Shown piece by piece: positions 26,028-34,204 of a DNA stretch of 64,000 nt (the stretch's first letter is position 1; each line of letters starts with the position of its first letter). Source of the stretch: Streptomyces phaeofaciens (GTDB taxonomy: Bacteria; Actinomycetota; Actinomycetes; Streptomycetales; Streptomycetaceae); the NCBI RefSeq assembly GCF_014648915.1, contig NZ_BMSA01000007.1:1-64000 (forward strand). Direction: 5' to 3'. The notes beneath the pieces are model-generated. The model had not been told where the DNA came from and searched no databases. It saw only the letters and a list, made by a program, of their open reading frames with translations. Both the position numbers and the translations under genes were made by a program.

Positions 26028-27701
26028 TCAGCCCGTCTGCGCGGCCGCCGCCCGGCCCGCCGCCCGGCCGGAGAAGAGGCAGCCGCCGAGGAAGGTGCCT
26101 TCGAGGGCGTTGTAGCCGTGGACCCCGCCGCCGCCGAAGCCGGCGACCTCGCCCGCCGCGTACAGGCCCTCGACCGGCCGGCCGTCGGTGCCGATGGCAC
26201 GCGAGTCGAGGTCGGTCTGGATGCCGCCGAGCGTCTTGCGGGTGAGGACGTGCAGCTTGACGGCGATGAGCGGCCCCGCCTGGGGGTCCAGGATCCGGTG
26301 CGGGGTGGCGACCCGGCCGAGGCGGTCACCGATGTAGCGGCGGGCGTTGCGGATGCCCTGCACCTGGGCGTCCTTGCTGTACGGGTTCTCCATCTGGAGG
26401 TCCCGGGCCCGGATCTGCCGGCGCAGTGCGTCCACGTCGAGCAGCGGCTTCTCGGTGAGCGCGTTCATCTTCTCGACGAGCCGGTCGAGGGTGTCGGCGA
26501 CGACGAAGTCGGCACCGTGGTCGAGGAAGGCCTGCACGGGCGCGGGGGCGCCCTTGCCGAGGATCCGGTCGCGCAGCACCGCCCGGCGGTCCTTGGCGGT
26601 GATGTCGGGGTTCTGCTCGGAGCCCGACAGCGCGAACTCCTTCTCGACGATCTTCTGGCTGAGCACGAACCAGGAGTGGTCGTACCCGGCGATGTCCTCG
26701 GTGGTGCGCAGGTGCTTGAGCGTGTTGAGGGTGTCGTACCCGGGCAGGCACGGGTCGGGCAGCCGCCGGCCGAGCGCGTCGAACCACAGGGAGGACGGGC
26801 CGGGCAGGATGCGGATGCCGTGGCCGGGCCAGATGGGGTCCCAGTTCTGGATGCCCTCGGTGTAGTGCCACATCCGGTCGCGGTTGACCAGCCGGGCGCC
26901 CGCCTCGGCGCTGATGTCGAGCATCCGGCCGTCGACGTAGGCGGGAACGCCGGTGACCATCTCGGCGGGTGGGGTGCCGAGCCGCTCGGGCCAGTAGCGG
27001 CGGACGATCTCGTGGTTGGCGCCGATGCCGCCGCTGGTGACGATCACGGCCTGGGCGGTCAGCTCGAAGTCGCCGGCCGGGTCGCGGTGGGAGGCGACGC
27101 CGCGCGGGGAGTCGTCGTCGGCCAGGACCGTGCCGCGTACGCCCCGGGCGGCCGTGCCGTCGAGGACCAGCGCGTCGACGCGGTGCCGGTGGTAGAAGGT
27201 CAGCAGCCCGTCCTTCGCGGCCTGCTTGGCGTACCGGACGAACGGCTCGACGACACCGGTGCCCGTGCCCCAGGCGACATGGAAGCGGGGTACGGAGTTG
27301 CCGTGGCCGTCGGCGCGCAGGTCGCCGCGTTCGGCCCAGCCGACGGTCGGTACGAAGGAGATGCCGTGCCCGCCGAGCCAGGTGCGCTTCTCCCCGGCCG
27401 CCCACTCCACATAGGCGCGCGCCCAGCGCACCGCCCAGGAGTCCTCGTCGTCGGTACGGTCGAACTGCGCGCTGCCCTGCCAGTCGTTCCAGGCGAGGTC
27501 GAGGGAGTCCTTGATGCCGAGCCTGCGCTGCTCCGGGGAGTCCACGAGGAACAGCCCGCCGAAGGACCAGAACGCCTGGCCGCCGAGGTTGGCGGCGTTC
27601 TCCTGGTCGACCAGGGCGACCCGCCGGCCCCTGCTGGTGAGTTCGTGCGCCGCGACGAGGCCCGCGAGGCCCGCTCCGACGACGATGACGTCCGCGTCCA
27701 T
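26028..27701 (-). CDS. FAD-binding dehydrogenase (KstD/fumarate reductase flavoprotein family)
   Basis: 557 residues. FAD motif DADVIVVGAGLAGLVAAHELTSRGRRVALVDQE at the N-terminus, NLGGQAFWSFGGLFLVDSPEQRRLG, and the C-terminal FGGGGVHGYNALEGTFLGGCLFSGRAAG are those of actinobacterial FAD-binding dehydrogenases related to 3-ketosteroid delta1-dehydrogenase. ATG 27701 gives the usual start MDADVIVVG; ATG 27722 overlaps the TetR stop by ATGA and would couple the two genes. Substrate unknown; a hydrophobic ring compound is plausible. Confidence 0.87.
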   Translation of the reverse strand: MDADVIVVGAGLAGLVAAHELTSRGRRVALVDQENAANLGGQAFWSFGGLFLVDSPEQRRLGIKDSLDLAWNDWQGSAQFDRTDDEDSWAVRWARAYVEWAAGEKRTWLGGHGISFVPTVGWAERGDLRADGHGNSVPRFHVAWGTGTGVVEPFVRYAKQAAKDGLLTFYHRHRVDALVLDGTAARGVRGTVLADDDSPRGVASHRDPAGDFELTAQAVIVTSGGIGANHEIVRRYWPERLGTPPAEMVTGVPAYVDGRMLDISAEAGARLVNRDRMWHYTEGIQNWDPIWPGHGIRILPGPSSLWFDALGRRLPDPCLPGYDTLNTLKHLRTTEDIAGYDHSWFVLSQKIVEKEFALSGSEQNPDITAKDRRAVLRDRILGKGAPAPVQAFLDHGADFVVADTLDRLVEKMNALTEKPLLDVDALRRQIRARDLQMENPYSKDAQVQGIRNARRYIGDRLGRVATPHRILDPQAGPLIAVKLHVLTRKTLGGIQTDLDSRAIGTDGRPVEGLYAAGEVAGFGGGGVHGYNALEGTFLGGCLFSGRAAGRAAAAQTG

Positions 27702-27718
27702 GGCGACCGTTGCCTTTC

Positions 27719-28345
27719 TCATTCGGGGTGGGCGCTGCCGTCGGTCAGCAGCGCGGTGAGCAGTTGCTTGAGCCAGGCGCGGGCGTTGTCCACGTCCTTG
27801 TCCAGCAGGAGTTGGGTGGTGACGCCGTCGTACGCGGCGACCACCGCGTGGGCGGCGGAGTCGGTGTCACCGAGGACGGCGGGCAGGGCGGTGTGGCCGC
27901 GGGCCCGCGCGAACCGGTCGGCGATCGCGCGGCGCAGCCGGGCCCGGTGGTCGAGGAGGGTGTGCGCGACGGCGGGGTCGCGGGCCGCGTGCACCAGGAA
28001 GTCCGTCTTCACCAGCAGCCAGTCGAGGTCGAGCAGGAGCACCTCGGTGACCCGGTCCACGGAGGACGGTACGTCGAGGTCGGGTCCGTCCCCGGCGAGG
28101 GCGTCGGCGACCTGCTGGGCGATCAGGTCGGCGCGCTCCCGGTAGAGCGCGAAGAACAGTTCGTCCAGGCTGTCGAAGTTGGAGTAGAAGGCGCCCCGGC
28201 TGTAGCCGGCGGCCTCGCAGACCTCCTCGATGGAGACGCGCCCGAAGCCCTTGGCGGCGAACACCGCGAAGGCGGCGTCGAGCAGATTGGCCCGTGTGCG
28301 CACCCGGCGCCGGGTGACGCGTCCGGTCGTCTGCCGTACGGCCAT
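27719..28345 (-). CDS. TetR family transcriptional regulator
   Basis: 208 residues. Helix-turn-helix RANLLDAAFAVFAAKGFGRVSIEEVCEAAGYSRGAFYSNFDSLDELFFALY at residues about 18-68. ATG 28345 is preceded by GGAGGTCCGACC. First gene of a two-gene operon with the FAD dehydrogenase, and its own upstream region carries two tandem operators, so autoregulation is likely. Confidence 0.93.
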   Translation of the reverse strand: MAVRQTTGRVTRRRVRTRANLLDAAFAVFAAKGFGRVSIEEVCEAAGYSRGAFYSNFDSLDELFFALYRERADLIAQQVADALAGDGPDLDVPSSVDRVTEVLLLDLDWLLVKTDFLVHAARDPAVAHTLLDHRARLRRAIADRFARARGHTALPAVLGDTDSAAHAVVAAYDGVTTQLLLDKDVDNARAWLKQLLTALLTDGSAHPE

Positions 28346-28358
28346 GGTCGGACCTCCG

Positions 28359-28397
28359 TTCGATACGCGAATGTATCCGATACGTCGATGTATCGAA
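28359..28397. promoter_or_regulatory. Tandem TetR operators
   Basis: Two copies of the palindrome GATAC-N6-GTATC lie at 28362-28377 and 28379-28394 with one base between. Together they are nested in a larger inverted repeat TTCGATAC ... GTATCGAA (28359-28366, 28390-28397), all centred on 28378. Placed 14 bp upstream of the TetR start and between it and the divergent AlkB-like gene at 28491. Confidence 0.8.
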
Positions 28398-28490
28398 AGG
28401 CTCCGGAAGCACACGGCACACACGATCACCAGCGACAACCGATCGCCGCCGACAACGAACACATATTCGAATTAGGCGTAGGCTGGCCGC

Positions 28491-29129
28491 ATGACCGCGC
28501 ACCATCCGCACCATCTCCAGGGCTCCCTCTTCGACCAGACCGACGACCTGCGCCTCGGTCCCCTCGACGGGATCCGCCGGACCACACTCGGCTCCGGCGC
28601 CTGGATCGACGTGCGGCCGGGCTGGCTGAGCGGCTCGGACGCCCTGTTCGAACACCTGGCGGCCGAGGTCCCCTGGCGCGCGGAGCGCCGGGCGATGTAC
28701 GACAACGTCGTCGACGTACCGCGCCTGCTGGCGTTCTACGCGGCGGACGAGAACCTGCCCCACCCGGTGCTGGAGGAGGCCCGCGCGACACTTTCCGCGT
28801 ACTACGCCGACGAGCTGGGCGAGCCCTTCGTCACCGCCGGGCTCTGCCACTACCGCGACGGCCGGGACAGCGTCGCCTGGCACGGCGACCGGATCGGCCG
28901 GGGTGCCCGCGAGGACACGATGGTCGCCATCCTCTCCGTCGGCACACCCCGCGACCTGCTGCTGCGCCCGGTGGGCGGCGGGGAGACGGTACGGCGCCCG
29001 CTGGGCCACGGCGACCTGATCGTGATGGGCGGCTCCTGCCAGCGGACCTGGGAGCACTGCGTCCCCAAGTCGGCCCGCGCCGCCGGACCGCGCATCAGCA
29101 TCCAGTTCCGGCCGCGCGGGGTGCAGTGA
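28491..29129 (+). CDS. AlkB-like 2-oxoglutarate/Fe(II)-dependent dioxygenase
   Basis: 212 residues. The double-stranded beta-helix iron ligands are visible: H and D in SVAWHGDRIG, and the distal H in RTWEHCVPK; the 2-oxoglutarate-binding Arg is in PRISIQFRPR. The substrate-loop region YDNVVDVPRLLAFYAADENLPHPVL fits AlkB homologues that repair alkylated bases. GTAGGCT lies 8 bp before ATG 28491, so the mRNA may be leaderless. The tandem TetR operators lie about 95 bp upstream and might also affect this gene. Confidence 0.9.
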   Translation: MTAHHPHHLQGSLFDQTDDLRLGPLDGIRRTTLGSGAWIDVRPGWLSGSDALFEHLAAEVPWRAERRAMYDNVVDVPRLLAFYAADENLPHPVLEEARATLSAYYADELGEPFVTAGLCHYRDGRDSVAWHGDRIGRGAREDTMVAILSVGTPRDLLLRPVGGGETVRRPLGHGDLIVMGGSCQRTWEHCVPKSARAAGPRISIQFRPRGVQ

Positions 29130-29252
29130 AACGGACGGCCGGGGGCCGTGAACGCGGGCGGGGTGAAAACGGACGGAACGGTACCCGTTCACCTGCCCCT
29201 CGGGCGTAGGTACGTTGAGCCGCATGACACCTCCGCCGGGCCGGAGGAGCGC

Positions 29253-30419
29253 GTGACCACGGAGCCGGCCCGCCGTACCGAACTGGACGTCCTGCGCGCC
29301 CTCGTCGTCCTCGGCCTGGTCTTCTTCCACTCCGCCCTGGTCTTCTCCCCCGACGACGACTTCTACGTGAAGAACCGCGACACGACCGACGTCGTGACGG
29401 TCGTCGCGGGCCTCGGCGTGGTGTGGGCGATGCCGATGCTGTTCCTCGTCGCCGGGCTAGGCGCCCGCCACTCGATCGGCCGGCGCGGCCCGCGCGGCTT
29501 CGCCCGTGAGCGGCTGCTGCGGCTGGGCGTCCCGCTGGTCTTCGCGACACTGACGATCGTCCCCGTCCCGCAGTGGCTGCGGCTGCGCGCCGCCGACCCG
29601 GCGTACCACGAGTCGTACGGGCGTTTCTGGCTCGGCTTCCTCGACGTCCGCCCGGACCCGGCCGACTTCCCGTTCGTCCTGGAGGGCGAGTGGTTCGAAA
29701 CCGGCCATCTGTGGTTCGTGGTGCTGCTCCTCACCTTCTGTCTGCTGCTCGCCCCGGTCGCCCGGCCGCTGGCGGCCCGTGCCGGGCGGGCGGGCGACGC
29801 CGTGGAACGCCGGCCCGCCCTGCTCCTGCTGCCCGCGCTCCCGCTCGCCGCGATCAACGCGCTGCTGGGCATGGAAGAGGGGTTCGCCGGCTGGAACCGC
29901 TGGGCCTACCTGCTGTTCTTCCTCCATGGGTACGCACTGTCGGACGACCCCCGGATCCGCGCCGCCACCCTCCGGCTGGCCGGGCCCGTCGGCGTGCTGG
30001 GGCTGGTGCTGTTCGCGGGGACCGCGCCCGGCTTCATGGCGGGGGACGACCCGTTCACCTCCGGGTCGGCGCTCGCGGTCCTCACCCGGGCCCTGTTCGG
30101 GGCGGCGGGCTGGTGCTGGGTGCTGGCGATCCTCGGACTGCTGGAGAGGCCCCGCACCCGCCGCCGGTCCCCGGGACCGGTCCTGGGCTATCTCGCGGTG
30201 GCCGCGCTGCCGTTGTACGTGCTCCACCAGCCCGTCGTCGTGGCCTTCGCCTACGGGGTGGTCGGCTGGTCCGCGCCGATCGCCGTCAAGTACGCGGCGA
30301 TCGTGACGGCCTCGCTCGCGGTGCTCCTCCTGGCGTACGAGTTCGGGGTGCGCCGGACCCCGGTGACGAGGTTCCTCTTCGGCCAGCGCGCGGCCCCGCC
30401 GCCGGCGCCCCCCTCATGA
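29253..30419 (+). CDS. Acyltransferase 3 family membrane protein
   Basis: 388 residues with about ten membrane helices. RRTELDVLRALVVLGLVFFHSALVF is the conserved first helix with its catalytic-type Arg and His. Members O-acylate sugars, antibiotics or glycans using acyl-CoA across the membrane. CCGGAGGAG precedes GTG 29253. Substrate unknown. Confidence 0.85.
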   Translation: MTTEPARRTELDVLRALVVLGLVFFHSALVFSPDDDFYVKNRDTTDVVTVVAGLGVVWAMPMLFLVAGLGARHSIGRRGPRGFARERLLRLGVPLVFATLTIVPVPQWLRLRAADPAYHESYGRFWLGFLDVRPDPADFPFVLEGEWFETGHLWFVVLLLTFCLLLAPVARPLAARAGRAGDAVERRPALLLLPALPLAAINALLGMEEGFAGWNRWAYLLFFLHGYALSDDPRIRAATLRLAGPVGVLGLVLFAGTAPGFMAGDDPFTSGSALAVLTRALFGAAGWCWVLAILGLLERPRTRRRSPGPVLGYLAVAALPLYVLHQPVVVAFAYGVVGWSAPIAVKYAAIVTASLAVLLLAYEFGVRRTPVTRFLFGQRAAPPPAPPS

Positions 30420-30471
30420 TCTGCTTTGCTGTGCTCGTCGGACAGCCTCCTCACCACACGGGACGACGATC

Positions 30472-31221
30472 ATGGGCGCGGACGTACGGCAGGTCGCGGA
30501 CGGCACCTACCTGGTGCACGGCTCCCACACGAACTGGGTGATACTCACCGACGGCGACGCGGTCACGCTGATCGACACCGGCTACCCGGGAGACCGGCAG
30601 CGGGTCCTGGACTCCCTCGCGTCGGTGGGCGCGTCACCGGAGGCGGTCACCGCCGTCCTGATCACCCACGCCCACAACGACCATCTGGGCTCCGCCGAGC
30701 ACCTGCGCGCGACGTACGGCACCCCCGTGTACCTCCACGAGGCCGAAGTGCCGCACGCCCGGCGGGAGTTCCTTCAGCAAGTGAGCGTCCCGGAGGTGCT
30801 GCGCAACGCGTGGCGTCCCGGCGTGGTGCCGTGGATGCTGCACGTGCTGCGCTCCGGCGGCACCGAGCAGCACCCGGTCGCCGTGCCCGAGGCCTTCCCG
30901 GTCACCGACGGCCCCCTGGACCTGCCCGGGCGCCCGGTCCCCGTGCACACCCCCGGCCACACCAGCGGCCACGCCGTCTTCCACCTCCCGGACGCCGGGA
31001 TCGTCGTCTCCGGCGACGCCCTGGTGAGCGGCCACCGGACCTCGCGGGTGCGGGGGCCACAACTCCTGCCCGACATGTTCCACCACGAACGCGCCCGCGC
31101 ACTGGCGTCCCTCGACGTGATCGCCGGCCTGACCGCGGACACCCTCCTGCCCGGCCACGGCCCGGTCCACCACGGCTCGGTCCGCGAGGCGGCCCACCGG
31201 GCGAAGGAGGCGGCGGGCTAG
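30472..31221 (+). CDS. MBL-fold metallo-hydrolase
   Basis: 249 residues with the full metallo-beta-lactamase zinc set: ITHAHNDHLGS (HxHxDH), HTPGHTSGHAVF, VVSGDALVSGHR and LLPGHGPVHHG. Probably a glyoxalase II/lactonase-type hydrolase. Its TAG stop lies in the CTAG that flanks a MITE, so the last codons abut the element; the protein still seems complete since the final GHGPVH motif and helix are present. Confidence 0.9.
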   Translation: MGADVRQVADGTYLVHGSHTNWVILTDGDAVTLIDTGYPGDRQRVLDSLASVGASPEAVTAVLITHAHNDHLGSAEHLRATYGTPVYLHEAEVPHARREFLQQVSVPEVLRNAWRPGVVPWMLHVLRSGGTEQHPVAVPEAFPVTDGPLDLPGRPVPVHTPGHTSGHAVFHLPDAGIVVSGDALVSGHRTSRVRGPQLLPDMFHHERARALASLDVIAGLTADTLLPGHGPVHHGSVREAAHRAKEAAG

Positions 31222-31383
31222 GGGGTGTCTCGTCGATCAGGCCGGATCAGGGAGCGGGGTCCGGTGCCGTGCATCGCAAGGCGGAGGAGGGCGTCATGGC
31301 GGAGCCATGGCAACCGACGACAACGCCGCGAGGCGCGGCACCGGACCCCGCGAGCCCGGCATGATCGGCGAGACGCCCCCTAG
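31218..31383. mobile_element. MITE with CTAG target duplication
   Basis: A 158 bp core (31222-31379) is flanked by CTAG at 31218-31221 and 31380-31383. The ends are imperfect inverted repeats: GGGGTGTCTCGTCGATCAGG at the left against GGGGCGTCTCGCCGATCATG read from the right (17 of 20 identical), and pairing continues inward through GGGGTCCGGTGCCG. No transposase, so it is a non-autonomous element, of IS5-like type by its 4 bp CTAG duplication. The left CTAG contains the stop codon of the MBL gene. Confidence 0.8.
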
Positions 31384-31469
31384 GGCCTTTCTTTCCGGCA
31401 CCGGTCCCGGCGTCTCGGCCCCTGAACGCTCCCCGGGACGCCGCGGACCAAGGCCGTAATGTTCAGGCC

Positions 31470-32705
31470 ATGGCTTTGCAGATCAGCGCCACCACCCCGG
31501 AGCACCCGGCACTCCTGCTGGAGCTGCCCTGGCACCTGCCCCTGGAGGAGTGGCCCGAGGAGGTCCTCGTCCCGCTGCCGCGCGGCATCTCCCGCCACGT
31601 GGTGCGCTACGCGCAGGCCGGCGACGAGGTGATCGCCGTCAAGGAACTGGCGGAGCGGCCCGCGCTGCGCGAGTACGAGCTGCTGCGCGACCTGGACCGC
31701 ATCGGCATCCCCGCCGTGGACCCGCTGGCCGTCGTCACCGGCCGGCTCGACGACGCCGGCGATCCGCTGGAGTCGGTGCTGGTCACCCGGCACCTCGGCG
31801 GCTCGATGCCGTACCGCTCGATGTTCGAGACGACGATGCGTCCGGCGACCATGCACCGGCTGATGGACGCCCTCGCGGTGCTGCTGGTGCGGCTGCATCT
31901 CGCCGGGTTCGCCTGGGGCGACTGCTCGCTGTCCAACACCCTCTTCCGGCGGGACGCGGGCGCCTACGCCGCCTATCTCGTCGACGCCGAGACCGGCGAT
32001 CTGCACCCGCAGCTGAGCCCCGGCCAGCGGGAGTACGACCTCGATCTGGCCCGGGTGAACATCAGCGGCGAGCTGCTCGACCTGGAGGCGTCCGGGGCCC
32101 TGCACCCGTCGGTGGACCCGATCGAGTTCGGCATGGAGATCTGCGCCCGCTACGGCGCGCTGTGGGAGGAGCTGACCCGCACCTCGGTGTACCCGGCGGG
32201 CAAGTACCACTACATCGAGCGCCGGATCCGCCGCCTCAACGACCTCGGCTTCGACGTCGCCGAGATGCAGATCGAGCACTCCTCCAACGGCGACACGGTC
32301 ACCTTCGTGCCGAAGGTGGTCGACGCCGGCCACCACCAGCGGCAACTGCTGCGGCTGACCGGCCTGGACACCGAGGAGAACCAGGCCCGGCGGCTGCTGA
32401 ACGACCTGGAGAGCTGGATGGCGACCCAGGAGGACTACGCGCCGGGCGACCCCCTCGCGGCCCGTCCCGAGGTGCTGGCGCACCGGTGGGTGCGGGACGT
32501 GTTCCGGCCCACCGTGCGCTCCGTGCCGTTCGCCCTGCGCGGCTCCATGGACGCGGCGGAGATCTACCATGAACTGCTGGAGCACCGCTGGTACCTGTCG
32601 GAGCGCGCGCAGCACGACATCGGCCTCGACACGGCGGTCGACGACTACATCGTGAACATCCTGCCCAAGGCACGGGAGACCCTGGAGCCCACCGTGCCCG
32701 AGTGA
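31470..32705 (+). CDS. DUF4032 kinase-like protein
   Basis: 411 residues. The N-terminal half resembles a small-lobe/large-lobe kinase of the RIO/LPS kinase type: AVKELAERPALREYELL with a Lys, then AGFAWGDCSLSNTLF (catalytic-loop Asp and Asn) and YLVDAETGD (metal Asp). The C-terminal half matches the DUF4032 plan (YPAGKYHYIERRIRRLNDLGFDVAEMQ). Substrate unknown. TAATGT 8 bp before ATG 31470 suggests a leaderless mRNA, just downstream of the MITE. Confidence 0.78.
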   Translation: MALQISATTPEHPALLLELPWHLPLEEWPEEVLVPLPRGISRHVVRYAQAGDEVIAVKELAERPALREYELLRDLDRIGIPAVDPLAVVTGRLDDAGDPLESVLVTRHLGGSMPYRSMFETTMRPATMHRLMDALAVLLVRLHLAGFAWGDCSLSNTLFRRDAGAYAAYLVDAETGDLHPQLSPGQREYDLDLARVNISGELLDLEASGALHPSVDPIEFGMEICARYGALWEELTRTSVYPAGKYHYIERRIRRLNDLGFDVAEMQIEHSSNGDTVTFVPKVVDAGHHQRQLLRLTGLDTEENQARRLLNDLESWMATQEDYAPGDPLAARPEVLAHRWVRDVFRPTVRSVPFALRGSMDAAEIYHELLEHRWYLSERAQHDIGLDTAVDDYIVNILPKARETLEPTVPE

Positions 32706-32721
32706 GCGGGCCGCGTGGGCG

Positions 32722-33594
32722 TCAGTCGTGCGGGACGACGGCGACCGGGCAGTCCGCGTGGTGCAGGACCCCGTGCGCCACGGAGCCGATCCGCGCGCCC
32801 ACGGCCGTCCGGTGGGCGCGGCGGCCCACCACCATCAGCTGCGCCCGCCCGGCCACCGACAGCAGCACCTGTCCCGCGCTGCCCATCTCCACGTGCTCCA
32901 CGACGTGCACCTGCGGGAACCGCTCCCGCCAGGGCCGCAGCGCGTCGGCGAGCGCCTTCTTCTCGTACGGTTCCAGGCCGCCGGCGTCGTCGAGGAGCTT
33001 GAGCGAGGCGGGGCTGTAGGCGAACACCGGCGGCAGCGTCCAGGCCCGTACCGCGCGCACGGTCGCGCCACGCGCGGCGGCCGTCTCGAAGGCGAACCGC
33101 AGCGCGGGGGCGCTGTCCTGCGGCTCGCCCTGCTGGCCGACGACTATCTCGTGCCCGGCGACCTCCGAGGACGCCTTGTCGCCCGCCCTGACCAGCACGA
33201 CGGGGCGGGCCGTCTCGGCTATCACCTGCTGGCCGACGGAGCCCAGCAGGAACCCGACGACCGCCGCGTGGCCGCGCGAGCCGAGGACGAGCATCTCGGC
33301 GTCCGCCGCGGCCCCGGCCAGTGTCTCGGCGGGCCGGCCCTCCACGACGTCGGTGGTCACCGCGAGACCGGGGTGCCGCTCGGCGACGGTGGCCACGGCC
33401 CGCTCCACGGCGTCCCGCACCCACCCCTCCTGCGCCTGCCGGTCCGCGACGTCCGCCGCCGCGTCGGGCTGGAAGCGCCAGGCGTGCACCACCCGCAGCC
33501 CCAGGTCCCGCCGGACGGCCTCCCTGGCCGCCCAGGCGAGCGCGGCGAGGCTCTCGTCCGTCCCGTCGACCCCTGCCGTGATCGGGCCCGTCAT
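32722..33594 (-). CDS. Universal stress protein, two Usp domains
   Basis: 290 residues, two tandem Usp domains of about 145 each. The first has the ATP-binding loop GSRGHAAVVGFLLGSVGQQV. The second has GRRAHRTAVGARIGSVAHGV, slightly degenerate, ending in CPVAVVPHD. Typical of dormancy/stress Usp in actinobacteria. ATG 33594 follows AAGGAGG at 8 bp; the longer frame is an artefact. Convergent with the DUF4032 gene. Confidence 0.93.
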   Translation of the reverse strand: MTGPITAGVDGTDESLAALAWAAREAVRRDLGLRVVHAWRFQPDAAADVADRQAQEGWVRDAVERAVATVAERHPGLAVTTDVVEGRPAETLAGAAADAEMLVLGSRGHAAVVGFLLGSVGQQVIAETARPVVLVRAGDKASSEVAGHEIVVGQQGEPQDSAPALRFAFETAAARGATVRAVRAWTLPPVFAYSPASLKLLDDAGGLEPYEKKALADALRPWRERFPQVHVVEHVEMGSAGQVLLSVAGRAQLMVVGRRAHRTAVGARIGSVAHGVLHHADCPVAVVPHD

Positions 33595-33655
33595 CCCGCT
33601 GCCTCCTTGTTCGTGATCACTACGTTCCCGGCCAGTCTTCACTACGCTGACCGCC

Positions 33656-34012
33656 ATGGCGTTGGAATGGGAACAGGTGGTCGTCGACGCGGCCGATCCG
33701 GTGGCGCTGGGACGCTGGTGGGCGGCGGCCCTCGGCTGGGTCGTGGTCGACGACGCACCCGAGGAGTACGAGATCCGGCCGTCCCGGGACCGCCTCCCCG
33801 GCCTGCTCTTCGTCCGGGTCCCGGAGGGCAAGCAGGTCAAGAACCGTCTCCACCTGGACTTCCGCCCGGAGGACCAGGCCGCCGAGGTGTCCCGGCTGCT
33901 GTCCCTGGGGGCCCGGCACGCGGACGTCGGCCAGGGCGAGCAGCCGTGGGTGACGCTGGCCGACCCGGAGGGCAACGAGTTCTGCGTGCTGGCCGCGCGA
34001 CGGCCGTCCTGA
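33656..34012 (+). CDS. VOC (glyoxalase-like) protein
   Basis: 118 residues, one Glyoxalase_6-type VOC unit: VVVDAADPVALGRWWAAALGW at the N-terminus, NRLHLDFRPEDQAAEV in the middle, and WVTLADPEGNEFCVL at the end with the usual His/Glu positions. Function unknown. It faces away from the Usp gene across a 61 bp divergent gap. Confidence 0.88.
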   Translation: MALEWEQVVVDAADPVALGRWWAAALGWVVVDDAPEEYEIRPSRDRLPGLLFVRVPEGKQVKNRLHLDFRPEDQAAEVSRLLSLGARHADVGQGEQPWVTLADPEGNEFCVLAARRPS

Positions 34013-34204
34013 CCCCGCCCCGGCCGGCCCCGGCCGCTCCCGCGCCCCGCCTGACCGCCCGTGCCCCGTCCTGAACCGTCCGTGCACGGTCCGCCCCGTG
34101 GTCGCCCGCATCCCTGAGCGAACCGGGGCGATCGAACATACGATGGGCGGAGCCGGCGCCCGTTCGCCGGACGCGAGTCCTGACCGCTCTCGGGGTGGAG
34201 ACGT

